Source: Methylopila sp. 73B
Lineage (GTDB): Bacteria; Pseudomonadota; Alphaproteobacteria; Rhizobiales; Methylopilaceae
Length of the DNA stretch: 64,000 bases
Reading direction: 5' to 3'
Assembly (NCBI RefSeq): GCF_000526315.1
Contig: NZ_JAFV01000001.1
Span: forward strand, 2,108,001-2,172,000
Shown: positions 9,828-16,899 of the stretch, one piece after another
Layout: each line of letters starts with the position of its first letter
How positions within the stretch are numbered: the stretch's first letter is position 1
The notes under the pieces: model-generated
Seen by the model: only the letters and a program-made list of their open reading frames with translations
The model's database searches: none
What the model was told of the DNA's origin: nothing
Position numbers and translations under genes: made by a program

Positions 9828-10601
9828 ATGCCAAAGATCGCAGATCTCACCGGCAAACGCGGTCTCGTCGTCGGAATTGCGAACGAGCACAGCATCGCCG
9901 CCGGCTGCGCGGCGGCGTTCGCGGAAGCCGGCGCGGAGCTGGCGGTGACCTACCTGAACGACAAGGCGAAGCCCTACGTTCAGCCCGTAGCCGAAGCGGC
10001 GCGGGCTTCCATCCTCGCCCCCTGCGACGTGCGCGTCCCCGGCCAGCTCGAAGCGCTGTTCGCGCGGATCGAGAAGGACTGGGGCCGGCTTGACTTCGTC
10101 CTGCACTCCATCGCGTTCGCGGAACGCGACGACCTCCATGCCAGCGTCGTGAACTGCTCGCAAGAGGGCTTCGCGCTGGCCATGGACGTCTCCTGCCACT
10201 CCTTCCTGCGCATGGCGAAGCTCGCCGCGCCGCTGATGACGGAGGGCGGGTGCCTGCTGACCGTGAGCTTCTACGGCGCGGACAAGGTCGTCGAGAACTA
10301 CAACCTCATGGGGCCGGTGAAGGCGGCGCTGGAAGCGAGCGTGCGCTACGTCGCCGCCGACCTCGCCGACCGCGATATCCGCGCCCACGCTATCTCGGCT
10401 GGCCCGGTGAAGACGCGCGCCGCCTCCGGCATTGGACGGTTCGACGACTTGATGGACGAAGTCCGCGCCCGCACGCCGGCGGGACGGCTTGTCACAATCG
10501 AGGAGATCGGCGGCATCGCCGCTTTTCTCGCAAGCGACGCAGGCGCGCCGCTCACCGGATCCGTGGTCTATGCCGACAACGGATTCCACACGGTGGTATG
10601 A
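9828..10601 (+). CDS. fabI: enoyl-[acyl-carrier-protein] reductase FabI
   Basis: A 257-residue short-chain dehydrogenase of the FabI type. The cofactor loop is GIANEHSIAAGCA. The active-site region reads FYGADKVVENYN ... LMGPVKAALEAS, with the Tyr-x6-Lys spacing that separates FabI from ordinary SDRs. It reduces trans-2-enoyl-ACP with NADH as the last step of fatty acid elongation. It is the last enzyme gene of the tetR-phaC-maoC/pta-ackA-fabI cluster, which suggests a local use in acyl flux; the housekeeping FabI may be elsewhere. The start ATG follows ackA by 3 bases. Confidence 0.93.
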   Translation: MPKIADLTGKRGLVVGIANEHSIAAGCAAAFAEAGAELAVTYLNDKAKPYVQPVAEAARASILAPCDVRVPGQLEALFARIEKDWGRLDFVLHSIAFAERDDLHASVVNCSQEGFALAMDVSCHSFLRMAKLAAPLMTEGGCLLTVSFYGADKVVENYNLMGPVKAALEASVRYVAADLADRDIRAHAISAGPVKTRAASGIGRFDDLMDEVRARTPAGRLVTIEEIGGIAAFLASDAGAPLTGSVVYADNGFHTVV

Positions 10602-10648
10602 CGGCGCGGCCCTTTCGCCGCGCGCAAGGATTATGTTTGGAGGTGGGC

Positions 10649-10855
10649 ATGCTGGGTTGGTTCGTAAGGCTCTCGCTTGCTCTGGCGAGTTGGGTCACCG
10701 CGCTGTTCGTCGCCCGCGACGCCGTGAACTTCGGCATTGTCAATGTGTTCGTCGCGATCCTGCTGCTGGCGCTGGGCATCGGCTTCCTCGCATTCTGGCC
10801 CATGATCCGGGAGATCTTCAAAGCGCTCTACGCGAACTTGAGCCGGAAGCCGTGA
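10649..10855 (+). CDS. small two-helix membrane protein
   Basis: A 68-residue protein starting MLGWFVRLSLALASWVTALF, with a good Shine-Dalgarno GGAGG at 10639-10643. It has two hydrophobic segments (about residues 3-20 and 27-50) and a basic tail (LYANLSRKP). It lies 47 bases after fabI in the same direction and may be the last gene of that transcript. I recognise no family. A short hydrophobic protein of this kind could be an accessory membrane factor, but no function can be assigned. Confidence 0.6.
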   Translation: MLGWFVRLSLALASWVTALFVARDAVNFGIVNVFVAILLLALGIGFLAFWPMIREIFKALYANLSRKP

Positions 10856-10896
10856 CGCCGCCCTGCCCCTTCGCGCCTTGCGGATAGGTAAAAAGC

Positions 10897-11133
10897 TCAG
10901 CCTTGCTTCGACGCTGCGGCACCGGTGGCTTCCTCGAGTAGCCTCGAGCTCGCCACTCCCAGCGCGGCCGCGATCGCTTCTAGCACCGTCACGGTCGGAT
11001 TGCGCACGCCACGTTCGACGCCGCTGACATAGGTGCGGTGAAGCTTGGCCTGAAAGGCGAGCTCCTCCTGCGAGAGCCCCTTCTCCAGCCGAAGACGCTT
11101 CAGATTGAGGCCCACGCGGCGTCGCACATCCAT
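10897..11133 (-). CDS. XRE-family helix-turn-helix regulator, copy A
   Basis: A 78-residue single-domain regulator: the HTH_3 fold spans about residues 7-62 (LKRLRLEKGLSQEELAF ... RTYVSGVERGVRNPTVTVLE) with a short alanine-rich tail. It differs from the copy at 60443-60679 at only three residues (Ala/Gly in EAIAA, Ala/Pro in GVASS, Thr/Ala in EEATG). It probably represses its own divergent promoter region, where dyads are conserved between both copies. In this copy the divergent partner ORF is interrupted by an IS3-family element. No target beyond that can be named. Confidence 0.88.
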   Translation of the reverse strand: MDVRRRVGLNLKRLRLEKGLSQEELAFQAKLHRTYVSGVERGVRNPTVTVLEAIAAALGVASSRLLEEATGAAASKQG

Positions 11134-11200
11134 GAGGTGGGCGTGCGACGTTGTCGACTATCGATCTACAGACTATGAGTCTCATTTTGCTCGACACCCG

Positions 11201-11221
11201 CCGACATTCGAGCAATGTCGG
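11201..11221. promoter_or_regulatory. conserved dyad upstream of XRE gene copy A
   Basis: CCGACATT at 11201-11208, five-base centre CGAGC, AATGTCGG at 11214-11221: a perfect 8 bp inverted repeat. The same dyad is kept (and one base pair longer) in copy B at 60746-60768. A further small dyad AGACT-ATG-AGTCT lies at 11170-11182. They are candidate operators for the XRE protein or a hairpin in the divergent transcript. Confidence 0.5.
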
Positions 11222-11265
11222 TCGGGGCTCGCGAAAGCGCCGAGCCGCAAACTTGGGGAGGCTCC

Positions 11266-11427
11266 GTGAACCACCGTCAGCATCGCGCCACCGGCGGGAT
11301 CGGCATGAGTGGGGTGGCCGTCGGGCATCCGGTGCTGCCGCATTCAACACAGAGCGCCTCTGCGCCGATGAATCGGCTGGCTGAGCTTGGCGGGATGGTC
11401 TGCCCCCTGAGAAGTCGTCCTCCCTGA
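11266..11427 (+). pseudogene. small ORF of the XRE cassette, cut by an IS element
   Basis: A GTG at 11266 after a GGGGAGG Shine-Dalgarno opens a frame beginning MNHRQHRATGGIGMSGVAVG. It matches the 47-residue ORF at 60812-60955. Here the frame runs into the IS3-family element at 11396 and stops inside it, so the native C-terminus and the coupled downstream gene seen in copy B are lost. Confidence 0.5.
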
Positions 11428-11460
11428 GGTATGGCTTTTGGCCATTTGGAGGACTGTCTG

Positions 11461-11736
11461 ATGCCGAGGAAGAGGCACGCGCCTGAAGAGATTGTCGCGA
11501 AGCTGCGGCAGGTCGAGGTTCTGACCGCGCAGGGGCGGCCGGTGGCGGAAGCGATCCGGTCGATCGGCGTGACCGAAGTGACGTTCTATCGCTGGCGCAC
11601 CGAGTATGGCGGGCTGAAGGGCGATCAAGTGAAGCGCCTGAAGGAACTCGAGGCTGAGAATGCCCGGCTTCGTCGAGCGGTGTCGGACCTGACGCTCGAC
11701 AAGATGATCCTGGCGGAGGCGGCCAGGGGAAACTGA
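11461..11736 (+). CDS. IS3-family transposase OrfA (type A)
   Basis: A 91-residue HTH protein, MPRKRHAPEEIVAKLRQVEV ..., with a leucine-zipper-like end (VKRLKELEAENARLRRAV). The start at 11461 has GGAGG upstream (a longer frame begins at 11431). It supplies DNA binding for transposition and, through a -1 frameshift near AGGGGAAAC at its 3' end, the N-terminus of the OrfAB transposase. Confidence 0.85.
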   Translation: MPRKRHAPEEIVAKLRQVEVLTAQGRPVAEAIRSIGVTEVTFYRWRTEYGGLKGDQVKRLKELEAENARLRRAVSDLTLDKMILAEAARGN

Positions 11737-11762
11737 TCAGCCCCGCCCGTCGCCGCGACTGC

Positions 11763-12629
11763 GTGGATCGCGTGGTGAGCAAGCTCGGCGTCACCGAACG
11801 CCGGGCGTGCCTTGTGCTCGGCCAACACCGATCGACGCAGCGGAAGATCCCGACCCGGCCTGACGACGAGGCGGCGCTGACCGCCGACATCGTGGCGCTG
11901 GCTGTCCAGTATGGCCGCTACGGCTACGGACGGATCGCGGCGCTGCTGCGCTCCGTCGGCTGGGCCGTGAATCTGAAGCGGGTCGAGCGGATCTGGCGAC
12001 GGGAGGGGCTGAAGGTCCCGCAGAAACAACCCAAGCGCGGGCGGCTCTGGTTCAACGACGGCTCGTGTGTGCGGCTGCGGCCTGAACGGCCGAACCACGT
12101 CTGGTCCTATGACTTCGTCGAGGATCGCACTCACGACGGCCGCAAGTTCAGGATGCTCAACGTGATCGACGAGTTCACGCGCGAATGCATTGCGATCCGG
12201 ATCGGGCGGAGGCTCCGGTCGACCGACGTCATCGACGTTCTGTCGGACCTGTTCATCCTCCGCGGAGCGCCAGCCCACGTTCGATCCGACAATGGCCCGG
12301 AGTTCGCCGCCAGGGCCGTGCGTGAGTGGATCGTCGCTGTCGGCTCGAGGACTGCCTTCATCGAGCCCGGCAGTCCTTGGGAGAACGGCTACTGCGAGAG
12401 CTTCAACGCCCGGCTATGCGACGAGCTTCTCAACGGCGAGATCTTCTACTCGCTCGCCGAGGCCAAAGCCGTGATCGAAACCTGGCGGCGGCACTACAAC
12501 GCCATCCGCCCACACTCGGCGCTCGGCTATAGGCCGCCCGCGCCCGAGGTCTCGCTGTGGCCGGCTGCGCAACCCCGACCAGCTCCGCCGGCCACGCCAA
12601 CCGTCGCGTCAGCGCCGGTCATGAACTAA
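11763..12629 (+). CDS. IS3-family transposase OrfB (type A), DDE catalytic part
   Basis: A 288-residue rve-type integrase core. The DDE residues are in VWSYDFVED, VRSDNGPEF and GYCESFNARL, followed by the IS3 signature HYNAIRPHSALGYRPP. The frame is open upstream to overlap orfA (LISPARRRDCVDR precedes the first GTG), as expected for a product made by programmed frameshifting. The gene looks intact, so the element may still be active. Confidence 0.88.
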   Translation: MDRVVSKLGVTERRACLVLGQHRSTQRKIPTRPDDEAALTADIVALAVQYGRYGYGRIAALLRSVGWAVNLKRVERIWRREGLKVPQKQPKRGRLWFNDGSCVRLRPERPNHVWSYDFVEDRTHDGRKFRMLNVIDEFTRECIAIRIGRRLRSTDVIDVLSDLFILRGAPAHVRSDNGPEFAARAVREWIVAVGSRTAFIEPGSPWENGYCESFNARLCDELLNGEIFYSLAEAKAVIETWRRHYNAIRPHSALGYRPPAPEVSLWPAAQPRPAPPATPTVASAPVMN

Positions 12630-12680
12630 CATTCCAACCGGACCACTCGATGGGGGCCGGCCAGACCGACGACTTACCGT

Positions 12681-12713
12681 AAAATAGCCCGCCGCCCCTG
12701 AGCGGCGGGCTAT
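12681..12713 (-). terminator. Rho-independent terminator of the PRC-barrel gene
   Basis: ATAGCCCGCCGC at 12684-12695 pairs perfectly with GCGGCGGGCTAT at 12702-12713 across a six-base loop. Read on the minus strand the 12 bp GC-rich stem is followed by a T-tract (TATTTTA), just past the stop of the gene at 12742-13038. Confidence 0.85.
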
Positions 12714-12741
12714 CGCTATTCGCTATAGGACGTCCGATGCC

Positions 12742-13038
12742 TCAATCGTGGTGCTCGGGCATGCCCTTCAGCTGGTCTTTCGTCCATGTCGTGACGGCAT
12801 GAACATCGCCGCCTTCATCACGCATGAAATCGAGATCGGTCGCCGACACCGCGACACGCTTCGCGCCAATCCCAAGGAAGCCACCCACATCGATGACGAC
12901 CTTGGCGGTCGCGCCAGAGCCATGAACGTGAGCGACGGATCCGATTTTCTCGTCGCCGGGACCGTAGATCACCGCGTCATCAAGCGTCGATTCGGTGAGT
13001 TCGTCGCTCGTCAGTCGGACATGCTGGCTGTGGTCCAT
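12742..13038 (-). CDS. PRC-barrel domain protein
   Basis: A 98-residue protein; the ATG at 13036-13038 is preceded by GAGGAG and is preferred to a longer frame from 13122. The sequence (DDAVIYGPGDEKIGSVAHVH ... GAKRVAVSATDLDF) is a single PRC-barrel, a small beta-barrel found in photosynthetic reaction-centre H subunits, RimM and many stand-alone alphaproteobacterial proteins of unknown role. It is a monocistronic gene with its own strong terminator. Function beyond the fold is unknown. Confidence 0.75.
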   Translation of the reverse strand: MDHSQHVRLTSDELTESTLDDAVIYGPGDEKIGSVAHVHGSGATAKVVIDVGGFLGIGAKRVAVSATDLDFMRDEGGDVHAVTTWTKDQLKGMPEHHD

Positions 13039-13269
13039 GGCGTCTCTCCTCGGAAGGGTTGGTACCCTATAACTCCCGCGGGCTGCCTGCGTTCCAACCA
13101 GCACGAAGCGATGGTGATGCAACCGGGCGATCTGCCCATTTTGAAAGGTGAGGTATGGAACTCTGAAACAGAAGCCATCGACTTCGATCCAATGCCGATT
13201 CGCTGGGCGCTCGCGGATTATTACAAGTCGGTAAATACCAGGTTGCTACGTTAGCCCTCGCGATCTGGG

Positions 13270-13965
13270 ATGGAGTTCGATGAGATGACCCACGTCGAAT
13301 TAATCGCGCGTCTCGCAGCTGCGGCGGTCGCGGGCAGTGTCGTCGGGATCGAACGGGAACGCTTGCTGTGGGCGGCGGGCTTGCGGACTCATATGCTGGT
13401 GTGCGTTGGCTCCTGTCTCGCCATGATCGTCTCGGCCTATGGTTTTGACGATGTATTGTCACAGAGCCACGTCTCTTTCGATCCGTCCCGCGTCGCCGCT
13501 CAGGTGATTTCGGGTGTGAGCTTCCTCGGCGCTGGGACCATTCTGCTGCGCGGCGAGGTCGTTCGCGGGCTGACAACGGCGGCGAGCCTGTGGGGTGTGG
13601 CGGCGGTGGGACTAGCCATCGGAGGCGGCCTCTATGTCGCCGGAACTGCGGCAACCGTGATCATCGTTGCAATCCTCGCGGGGGTGAAGCCGCTGGAAGA
13701 GCGATACAGGCATCGAATGACGTCGCGCGAGCTCCGGCTAACCGGTCCGTCCGGTGTAGTAACGATCGATTTGCTGAACGAAGTGGCCGGGCTTCGAGCT
13801 TCCCGCGTCAGACAGTTTGTGGCGAAGCCCAGCGCCCAGGAAGGTTATGATGACATCGTCATCTCGTTCGTGCGGCTCTCGCAGACGAGCGTGGACGACA
13901 TCGCCCACAAGCTGACGGCGCGGAACGGCGTGCGCATACTGTCGGAAGACGATGGTCGAGCGTGA
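13270..13965 (+). CDS. MgtC/SapB-family membrane protein
   Basis: A 231-residue protein with four to five N-terminal membrane helices (residues about 10-140) carrying the family motifs GSVVGIERE, GLRTHMLVCVGSCLAM, GVSFLGAGTILL and VRGLTTAASLW, then a C-terminal cytosolic ACT-like domain. MgtC proteins help cells grow at low magnesium and in macrophages and inhibit the F-ATPase in Salmonella; what this one does is not known. It stands alone between the PRC-barrel gene and an IS5 element whose end lies just after its stop. No magnesium riboswitch was recognised upstream. Confidence 0.88.
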   Translation: MEFDEMTHVELIARLAAAAVAGSVVGIERERLLWAAGLRTHMLVCVGSCLAMIVSAYGFDDVLSQSHVSFDPSRVAAQVISGVSFLGAGTILLRGEVVRGLTTAASLWGVAAVGLAIGGGLYVAGTAATVIIVAILAGVKPLEERYRHRMTSRELRLTGPSGVVTIDLLNEVAGLRASRVRQFVAKPSAQEGYDDIVISFVRLSQTSVDDIAHKLTARNGVRILSEDDGRA

Positions 13966-13988
13966 GCAGCCCAGCCTAGGGCCGGGAC

Positions 13989-14396
13989 TCATAACCAGTG
14001 GCTGACTATAGCGGCGATGTGGACGGCGGCGAGGAAGCTCGTGGCGTTACGGTCATAGCGGGTTGCGTCGCGTCGGAAGTCCTTGAGGCGACAGAACATG
14101 CGCTCGATGGCGTTGCGGTCGCGGTAGAGGGCCGGCGAGAAGCAGGGCTTCCAGCGGCGGTTGGACTTCGGCGGGATGTTTGGCCTGACGCCGGCGGCCT
14201 CGGCCTGACGGCGGATGGCGTCGCTGTCATAGCCCTTGTCGCCATGAAGCATCCGGGCGGCGGGAAGTTCGGCCAGCAGCGTCGCTCCGGCCGAGCAGTC
14301 CGCGACTTGGCCGCCGGTCAGCAGGAAGGCGATCGGGCGTCCTTCGCGATCCGTGAGCGCGCGGATCTTGGTGCGTCCTCCGCGCGATCGGCCCAC
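13989..14396 (-). CDS. IS5-family transposase OrfB (frameshift product C-terminus)
   Basis: A 135-residue C-terminal half of the DDE transposase: GRSRGGRTKIRALTDREGRP, LHGDKGYDSDAIR (second Asp) and YRDRNAIERMFCRLKDFRR (the Y-R-E-type signature with the catalytic Glu). It is expressed as a fusion with OrfA by -1 frameshifting. It looks intact. Confidence 0.83.
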   Translation of the reverse strand: MGRSRGGRTKIRALTDREGRPIAFLLTGGQVADCSAGATLLAELPAARMLHGDKGYDSDAIRRQAEAAGVRPNIPPKSNRRWKPCFSPALYRDRNAIERMFCRLKDFRRDATRYDRNATSFLAAVHIAAIVSHWL

Positions 14397-14746
14397 CGCC
14401 TGGTTGCGCTCCCCCCTTTACCGCCGGCGGCCGAGCGATGGGCCTTCACCGCAGAACTGTCGATCATGACGTGATCGGCCGGACCCGCCTCGGCGACAAG
14501 CGCCAGGAACAGCCTGCGCCAGACGCCTCTCACGGCCCAGCGGACATAGCGATTGTAAAGGGTCTTGCGCGGTCCGTAGACCGCGGGAGCGTCGGCCCAG
14601 CGGCCACCCGACCTCAACACGTGCACGATGCCGCTGATGATGACCCGCCGGTCGTCGACCCGCGGAACGCCGCGCGTCTTCGTCGGCAGATGCGGCTTGA
14701 GCCGGGCGAACCGATCGTCCGTAAGCCAGAAGCAATCCGATCCCAT
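14318..14746 (-). CDS. IS5-family transposase OrfA
   Basis: The N-terminal part of the transposase starts MGSDCFWLTDDRFARLKPHL, with GGAGG upstream of the ATG at 14744-14746. It contains the DUF4096-like region and the first catalytic Asp (HVMIDSSAVKAHRSA). It ends just after the slippery AAAGGGGGG; the -1 frame continues as GERNQAVGRSRGGRT in OrfB. Confidence 0.83.
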   Translation of the reverse strand: MGSDCFWLTDDRFARLKPHLPTKTRGVPRVDDRRVIISGIVHVLRSGGRWADAPAVYGPRKTLYNRYVRWAVRGVWRRLFLALVAEAGPADHVMIDSSAVKAHRSAAGGKGGSATRRWADRAEDAPRSARSRIAKDARSPSC

Positions 14747-14839
14747 CGGCGTCCTCCCTTGAGATCGCCTCTGAATCACGCTTCGCTCAATCCGCAAACT
14801 CGTTAATGGGTCCGGGCTCCAGCAAAGGCCCCAAACCTG

Positions 14840-15085
14840 TTCAGATAAGCCGAGCCAGCTCTTCGAACGCCCGGTGGGGCTCGTCCTAGTAGGTCGATCG
14901 CGCGATCCCCATCAGCCGGCATCCCTCGGCGACGGAGAGGCAGCGGGGCCGGTGATCACGGACGTAGGCGCGCTTCTCGGCCGTGGTCCGCTTCGAAGAG
15001 CCCCCTTTAAGAATCTCGAGCTCGAGCACTTGCCCGGCCTCCGCGTCCTCATCGAACGCGCCAGCTTCGAACTTCTGCACCGTTC
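14840..15085 (-). pseudogene. IS3-family (type B) transposase remnant
   Basis: On the minus strand [15 protein letters not shown] and [13 protein letters not shown] ... [12 protein letters not shown] match the orfA/orfB junction of the type B element seen complete at 31831-33081 and 47494-48747. There is an internal deletion after DEDAEA and a stop after RSTY. It is a dead fragment between the IS5 element and the first iron cluster. Confidence 0.8.
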
Positions 15086-15180
15086 CTAACCTATTTCGGA
15101 CGGTAGGGAAGACTGCTGTCGGACGGGCAGCCTCCTCGCTAGGGCGAGTGGCTCGTATCGAGTAAGCCCACGGCGTCAGT

Positions 15181-15197
15181 TTAGATTCTCTCTAAAT
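15181..15197. promoter_or_regulatory. candidate Irr/ICE box upstream of fecI-1
   Basis: TTTAGATTCTCTCTAAA is a perfect palindrome of TTTAGA and TCTAAA around five bases, 75 bp before the fecI-1 ATG. It closely resembles the iron control element (TTTAGAA...TTCTAAA type) bound by Irr in Hyphomicrobiales. It suggests direct iron/heme-status control of the first FecI cluster; binding is inference. Confidence 0.65.
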
Positions 15198-15271
15198 AAT
15201 TGAAATTGCAATCCTAATCCTGATGGCTCATGACGAGCAGAATTCTTGGGGGCGGCTAGCGAGCCAATCGG

Positions 15272-15799
15272 ATGACCTTTGCGGCCAGCGACGCCAACGA
15301 CGAGTTACTCGGGCTCTATCTCCGTCAATGGCGGACCCTTCGGCTTCGCCTCACGCGCCGTACCGGCTCGCGGGAGCTCGCCGAAGACGCGCTGCAGGAG
15401 ACGTGGCTGCGGCTCGCCGGCCTGAAGCAGAGCGCGCCGGCCGTCCGTGACGGTCAGGCCTTCATTCTGCACGTGGCGTCGAACATCGCGATCGATCTCT
15501 CCCGGCAGGATCTCCGCCACAGCGCGCGACGCGTCCATGATGAGGACGCATTGCTTTCGGCGGTGGATCCCGCGCCTTCGCCCGAGACCGTGACGATCGA
15601 CCGGGATCGGTTGAGAGCCCTCGTGCGGGCTCTCGGCGAGCTCCCGCCGAAGCCGCGCGCGGCGCTTCTGATGTGCCGCTATGACGGGCTGTCCCACGCT
15701 GAAATCGCCGCGGCGCTTGCCGTCTCCGAGAGCATGGTCGCGAAGTATCTGGCGCAGGCGCTTCGCCATTGCCGCGATCGCTTCCGCGCCGTGGCGTAA
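15272..15799 (+). CDS. fecI: FecI-type ECF sigma factor, module 1
   Basis: A 175-residue ECF sigma factor. Region 2 lies at residues about 12-75 (LYLRQWRTLRLRLTRRTGSR ... EDALQETWLRLA) and region 4 at about 110-170 (LGELPPKPRAALLMCRYDG ... LSHAEIAAALAVSESMVAKYL). It would direct RNA polymerase to the receptor operon when released by FecR. FecR, an STN-containing TonB receptor, FhuD, FhuB and FhuF follow on the same strand, the classical surface-signalling order. A palindromic Irr-like box lies upstream. The ATG at 15272 begins just before region 2. Confidence 0.93.
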   Translation: MTFAASDANDELLGLYLRQWRTLRLRLTRRTGSRELAEDALQETWLRLAGLKQSAPAVRDGQAFILHVASNIAIDLSRQDLRHSARRVHDEDALLSAVDPAPSPETVTIDRDRLRALVRALGELPPKPRAALLMCRYDGLSHAEIAAALAVSESMVAKYLAQALRHCRDRFRAVA

Positions 15800-15890
15800 G
15801 GCTGGCGCGGCGCCTTTGCTCGCCTGGAATCGTCCTTGATGCTAGAGCGGCGCGCCTGCGCCGCCGCAGGACCGCCGGGACCCGCCTCCC

Positions 15891-16844
15891 ATGACCGATG
15901 ACGAACCGTCGTCCCCCCCGGACGACCGGCTGAGCGACGAGGCGATCGACTGGATCGTGCGTCTGCGTTCCGGGCGCGCGAGCGCCGAGGATCGCGACGC
16001 CTTCGCCGCATGGCGGAGCCAGAGCCCGGAGCATGAAGCCGCCGCGCTCGAAGCGGAGAGCGTCTGGCGAGGACTTGGCGCGGCGGGCGAGGCCCTTCCC
16101 GACGACCACGGCGCGGCTCAGGCGGACGCGAAGGGCGTCTCCCGTCGCAAGTTGCTCAGCCTCGCGGCGCTCGGCGCCGGCGCGACGGCGCTTGCGGGCT
16201 CCGACTGGGCGCGCCTCCATCTCGAGGCGGACCACGCGACGGGACCCGGCGGTCCCGAGAGCTTCACCTTGCCGGACGGCTCGACAGCTCGGCTCAACGC
16301 GACCAGCGCCATCCAGGTGGCATACACGCCGTTCGAGCGACGGCTGACGCTGCTGGCGGGGCAAGGCGCCTTCGACGTCCGCCCTGACGCGGCGCGACCG
16401 TTCGTGGTGGACGCCGCGGGCGGCGCCGCGCGCGCTTTTGGGACCTCGTTCGACGTCGACATCCGCTCGACCGAGGTGGTGGTGACCGTTCTGTCGGGAC
16501 AGGTCGAAGTCGCGACGGCCGGAGCGACTTCGCCGGCGGGGCGCGGCGAGCGAATCCGATTCCGCGCCGGCTCTTCGCCGTCCGCGGCCGAGACGGTAGA
16601 CGTCGAGGCGGAGACGGCGTGGCGGCGCGGCAAGCTCATCTTCAACGGCCGGCCGCTGGCCGATGTGGTCGCCGAGGTCGAGCGGCACCGGCGCGGACGC
16701 ATCGTCATCGCGAACCGCAGTCTTGCGGCTCTCGCCGTGACCGGCACGTTCGATCTCGGCGACGGCGACGCCGTGCTCCGCGCCGTCGAGGACACCCTGC
16801 CCGCCCGCGTCACGCGTCTGCCTTTCCTCGCGATCGTCAGCTGA
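15891..16844 (+). CDS. fecR: FecR-type anti-sigma regulator, module 1
   Basis: A 317-residue inner-membrane signal transducer. The N-terminal DUF4880 domain (residues about 18-60: EAIDWIVRLRSGRASAED) binds the sigma factor. One hydrophobic segment follows a twin-arginine-like motif (SRRKLLSLAALGAGATALAG, about 83-102). The periplasmic FecR domain (about 120-220) and a C-terminal STN-like region (GRPLADVVAEVERHRRGRIV) would contact the receptor's N-terminal domain. It lies 91 bases after fecI-1 and 55 bases before the receptor. Seen: domain order. Inferred: pairing with this FecI. Confidence 0.92.
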   Translation: MTDDEPSSPPDDRLSDEAIDWIVRLRSGRASAEDRDAFAAWRSQSPEHEAAALEAESVWRGLGAAGEALPDDHGAAQADAKGVSRRKLLSLAALGAGATALAGSDWARLHLEADHATGPGGPESFTLPDGSTARLNATSAIQVAYTPFERRLTLLAGQGAFDVRPDAARPFVVDAAGGAARAFGTSFDVDIRSTEVVVTVLSGQVEVATAGATSPAGRGERIRFRAGSSPSAAETVDVEAETAWRRGKLIFNGRPLADVVAEVERHRRGRIVIANRSLAALAVTGTFDLGDGDAVLRAVEDTLPARVTRLPFLAIVS

Positions 16845-16899
16845 CCCGTTTTTTTGGCCGGTTCGCTGCAAGATCGCGGCGGTCGCCTCGTCCTTGCTG

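Larger units (their letters stand above)
10873..11395. repeat. direct repeat copy A: XRE-regulator cassette
   Basis: About 520 bp that recur at 60421-60941 in the same orientation with only scattered differences. The repeat holds an XRE regulator gene (minus strand), its upstream region with conserved dyads, and the start of a small plus-strand ORF. Copy A ends exactly where an IS3-family element begins (TGGTCTGCCCC at 11396), whereas copy B runs on into intact genes. The two copies bracket about 49 kb of iron-uptake and IS sequence. Confidence 0.9.
11396..12663 (+). mobile_element. IS3-family element (type A), complete
   Basis: About 1.27 kb with imperfect terminal inverted repeats: the left end begins TGGTCTGCCCCC and the right end (read inward) TGGCCGGCCCCC. 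It carries orfA and orfB overlapping through a frameshift. It has landed at the end of XRE cassette copy A. I see no clear target-site duplication. A 155 bp left-end fragment of the same element lies at 24100-24255. Confidence 0.85.
13979..14820 (-). mobile_element. IS5-family element (IS427-like) with programmed frameshift
   Basis: About 840 bp inserted 14 bases after the MgtC gene. The ends are imperfect inverted repeats (GCCGGGACTCAT at the left; GCCCGGACCCAT read inward from the right). Two overlapping minus-strand frames encode the DDE transposase and are joined by a -1 slip on AAAGGGGGG (plus-strand CCCCCCTTT near 14410). Confidence 0.85.

Noticed and set aside
5398-10589. Long minus-strand frames of 848 and 826 residues opposite phaC to fabI
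   Set aside because: They mirror the well-supported plus-strand enzymes and have no recognisable motifs.
11396-12663. Target-site duplication for the type A IS3 element
   Set aside because: The flanking triplets (GGA left, GAC right) do not match; rearrangement after insertion is likely.
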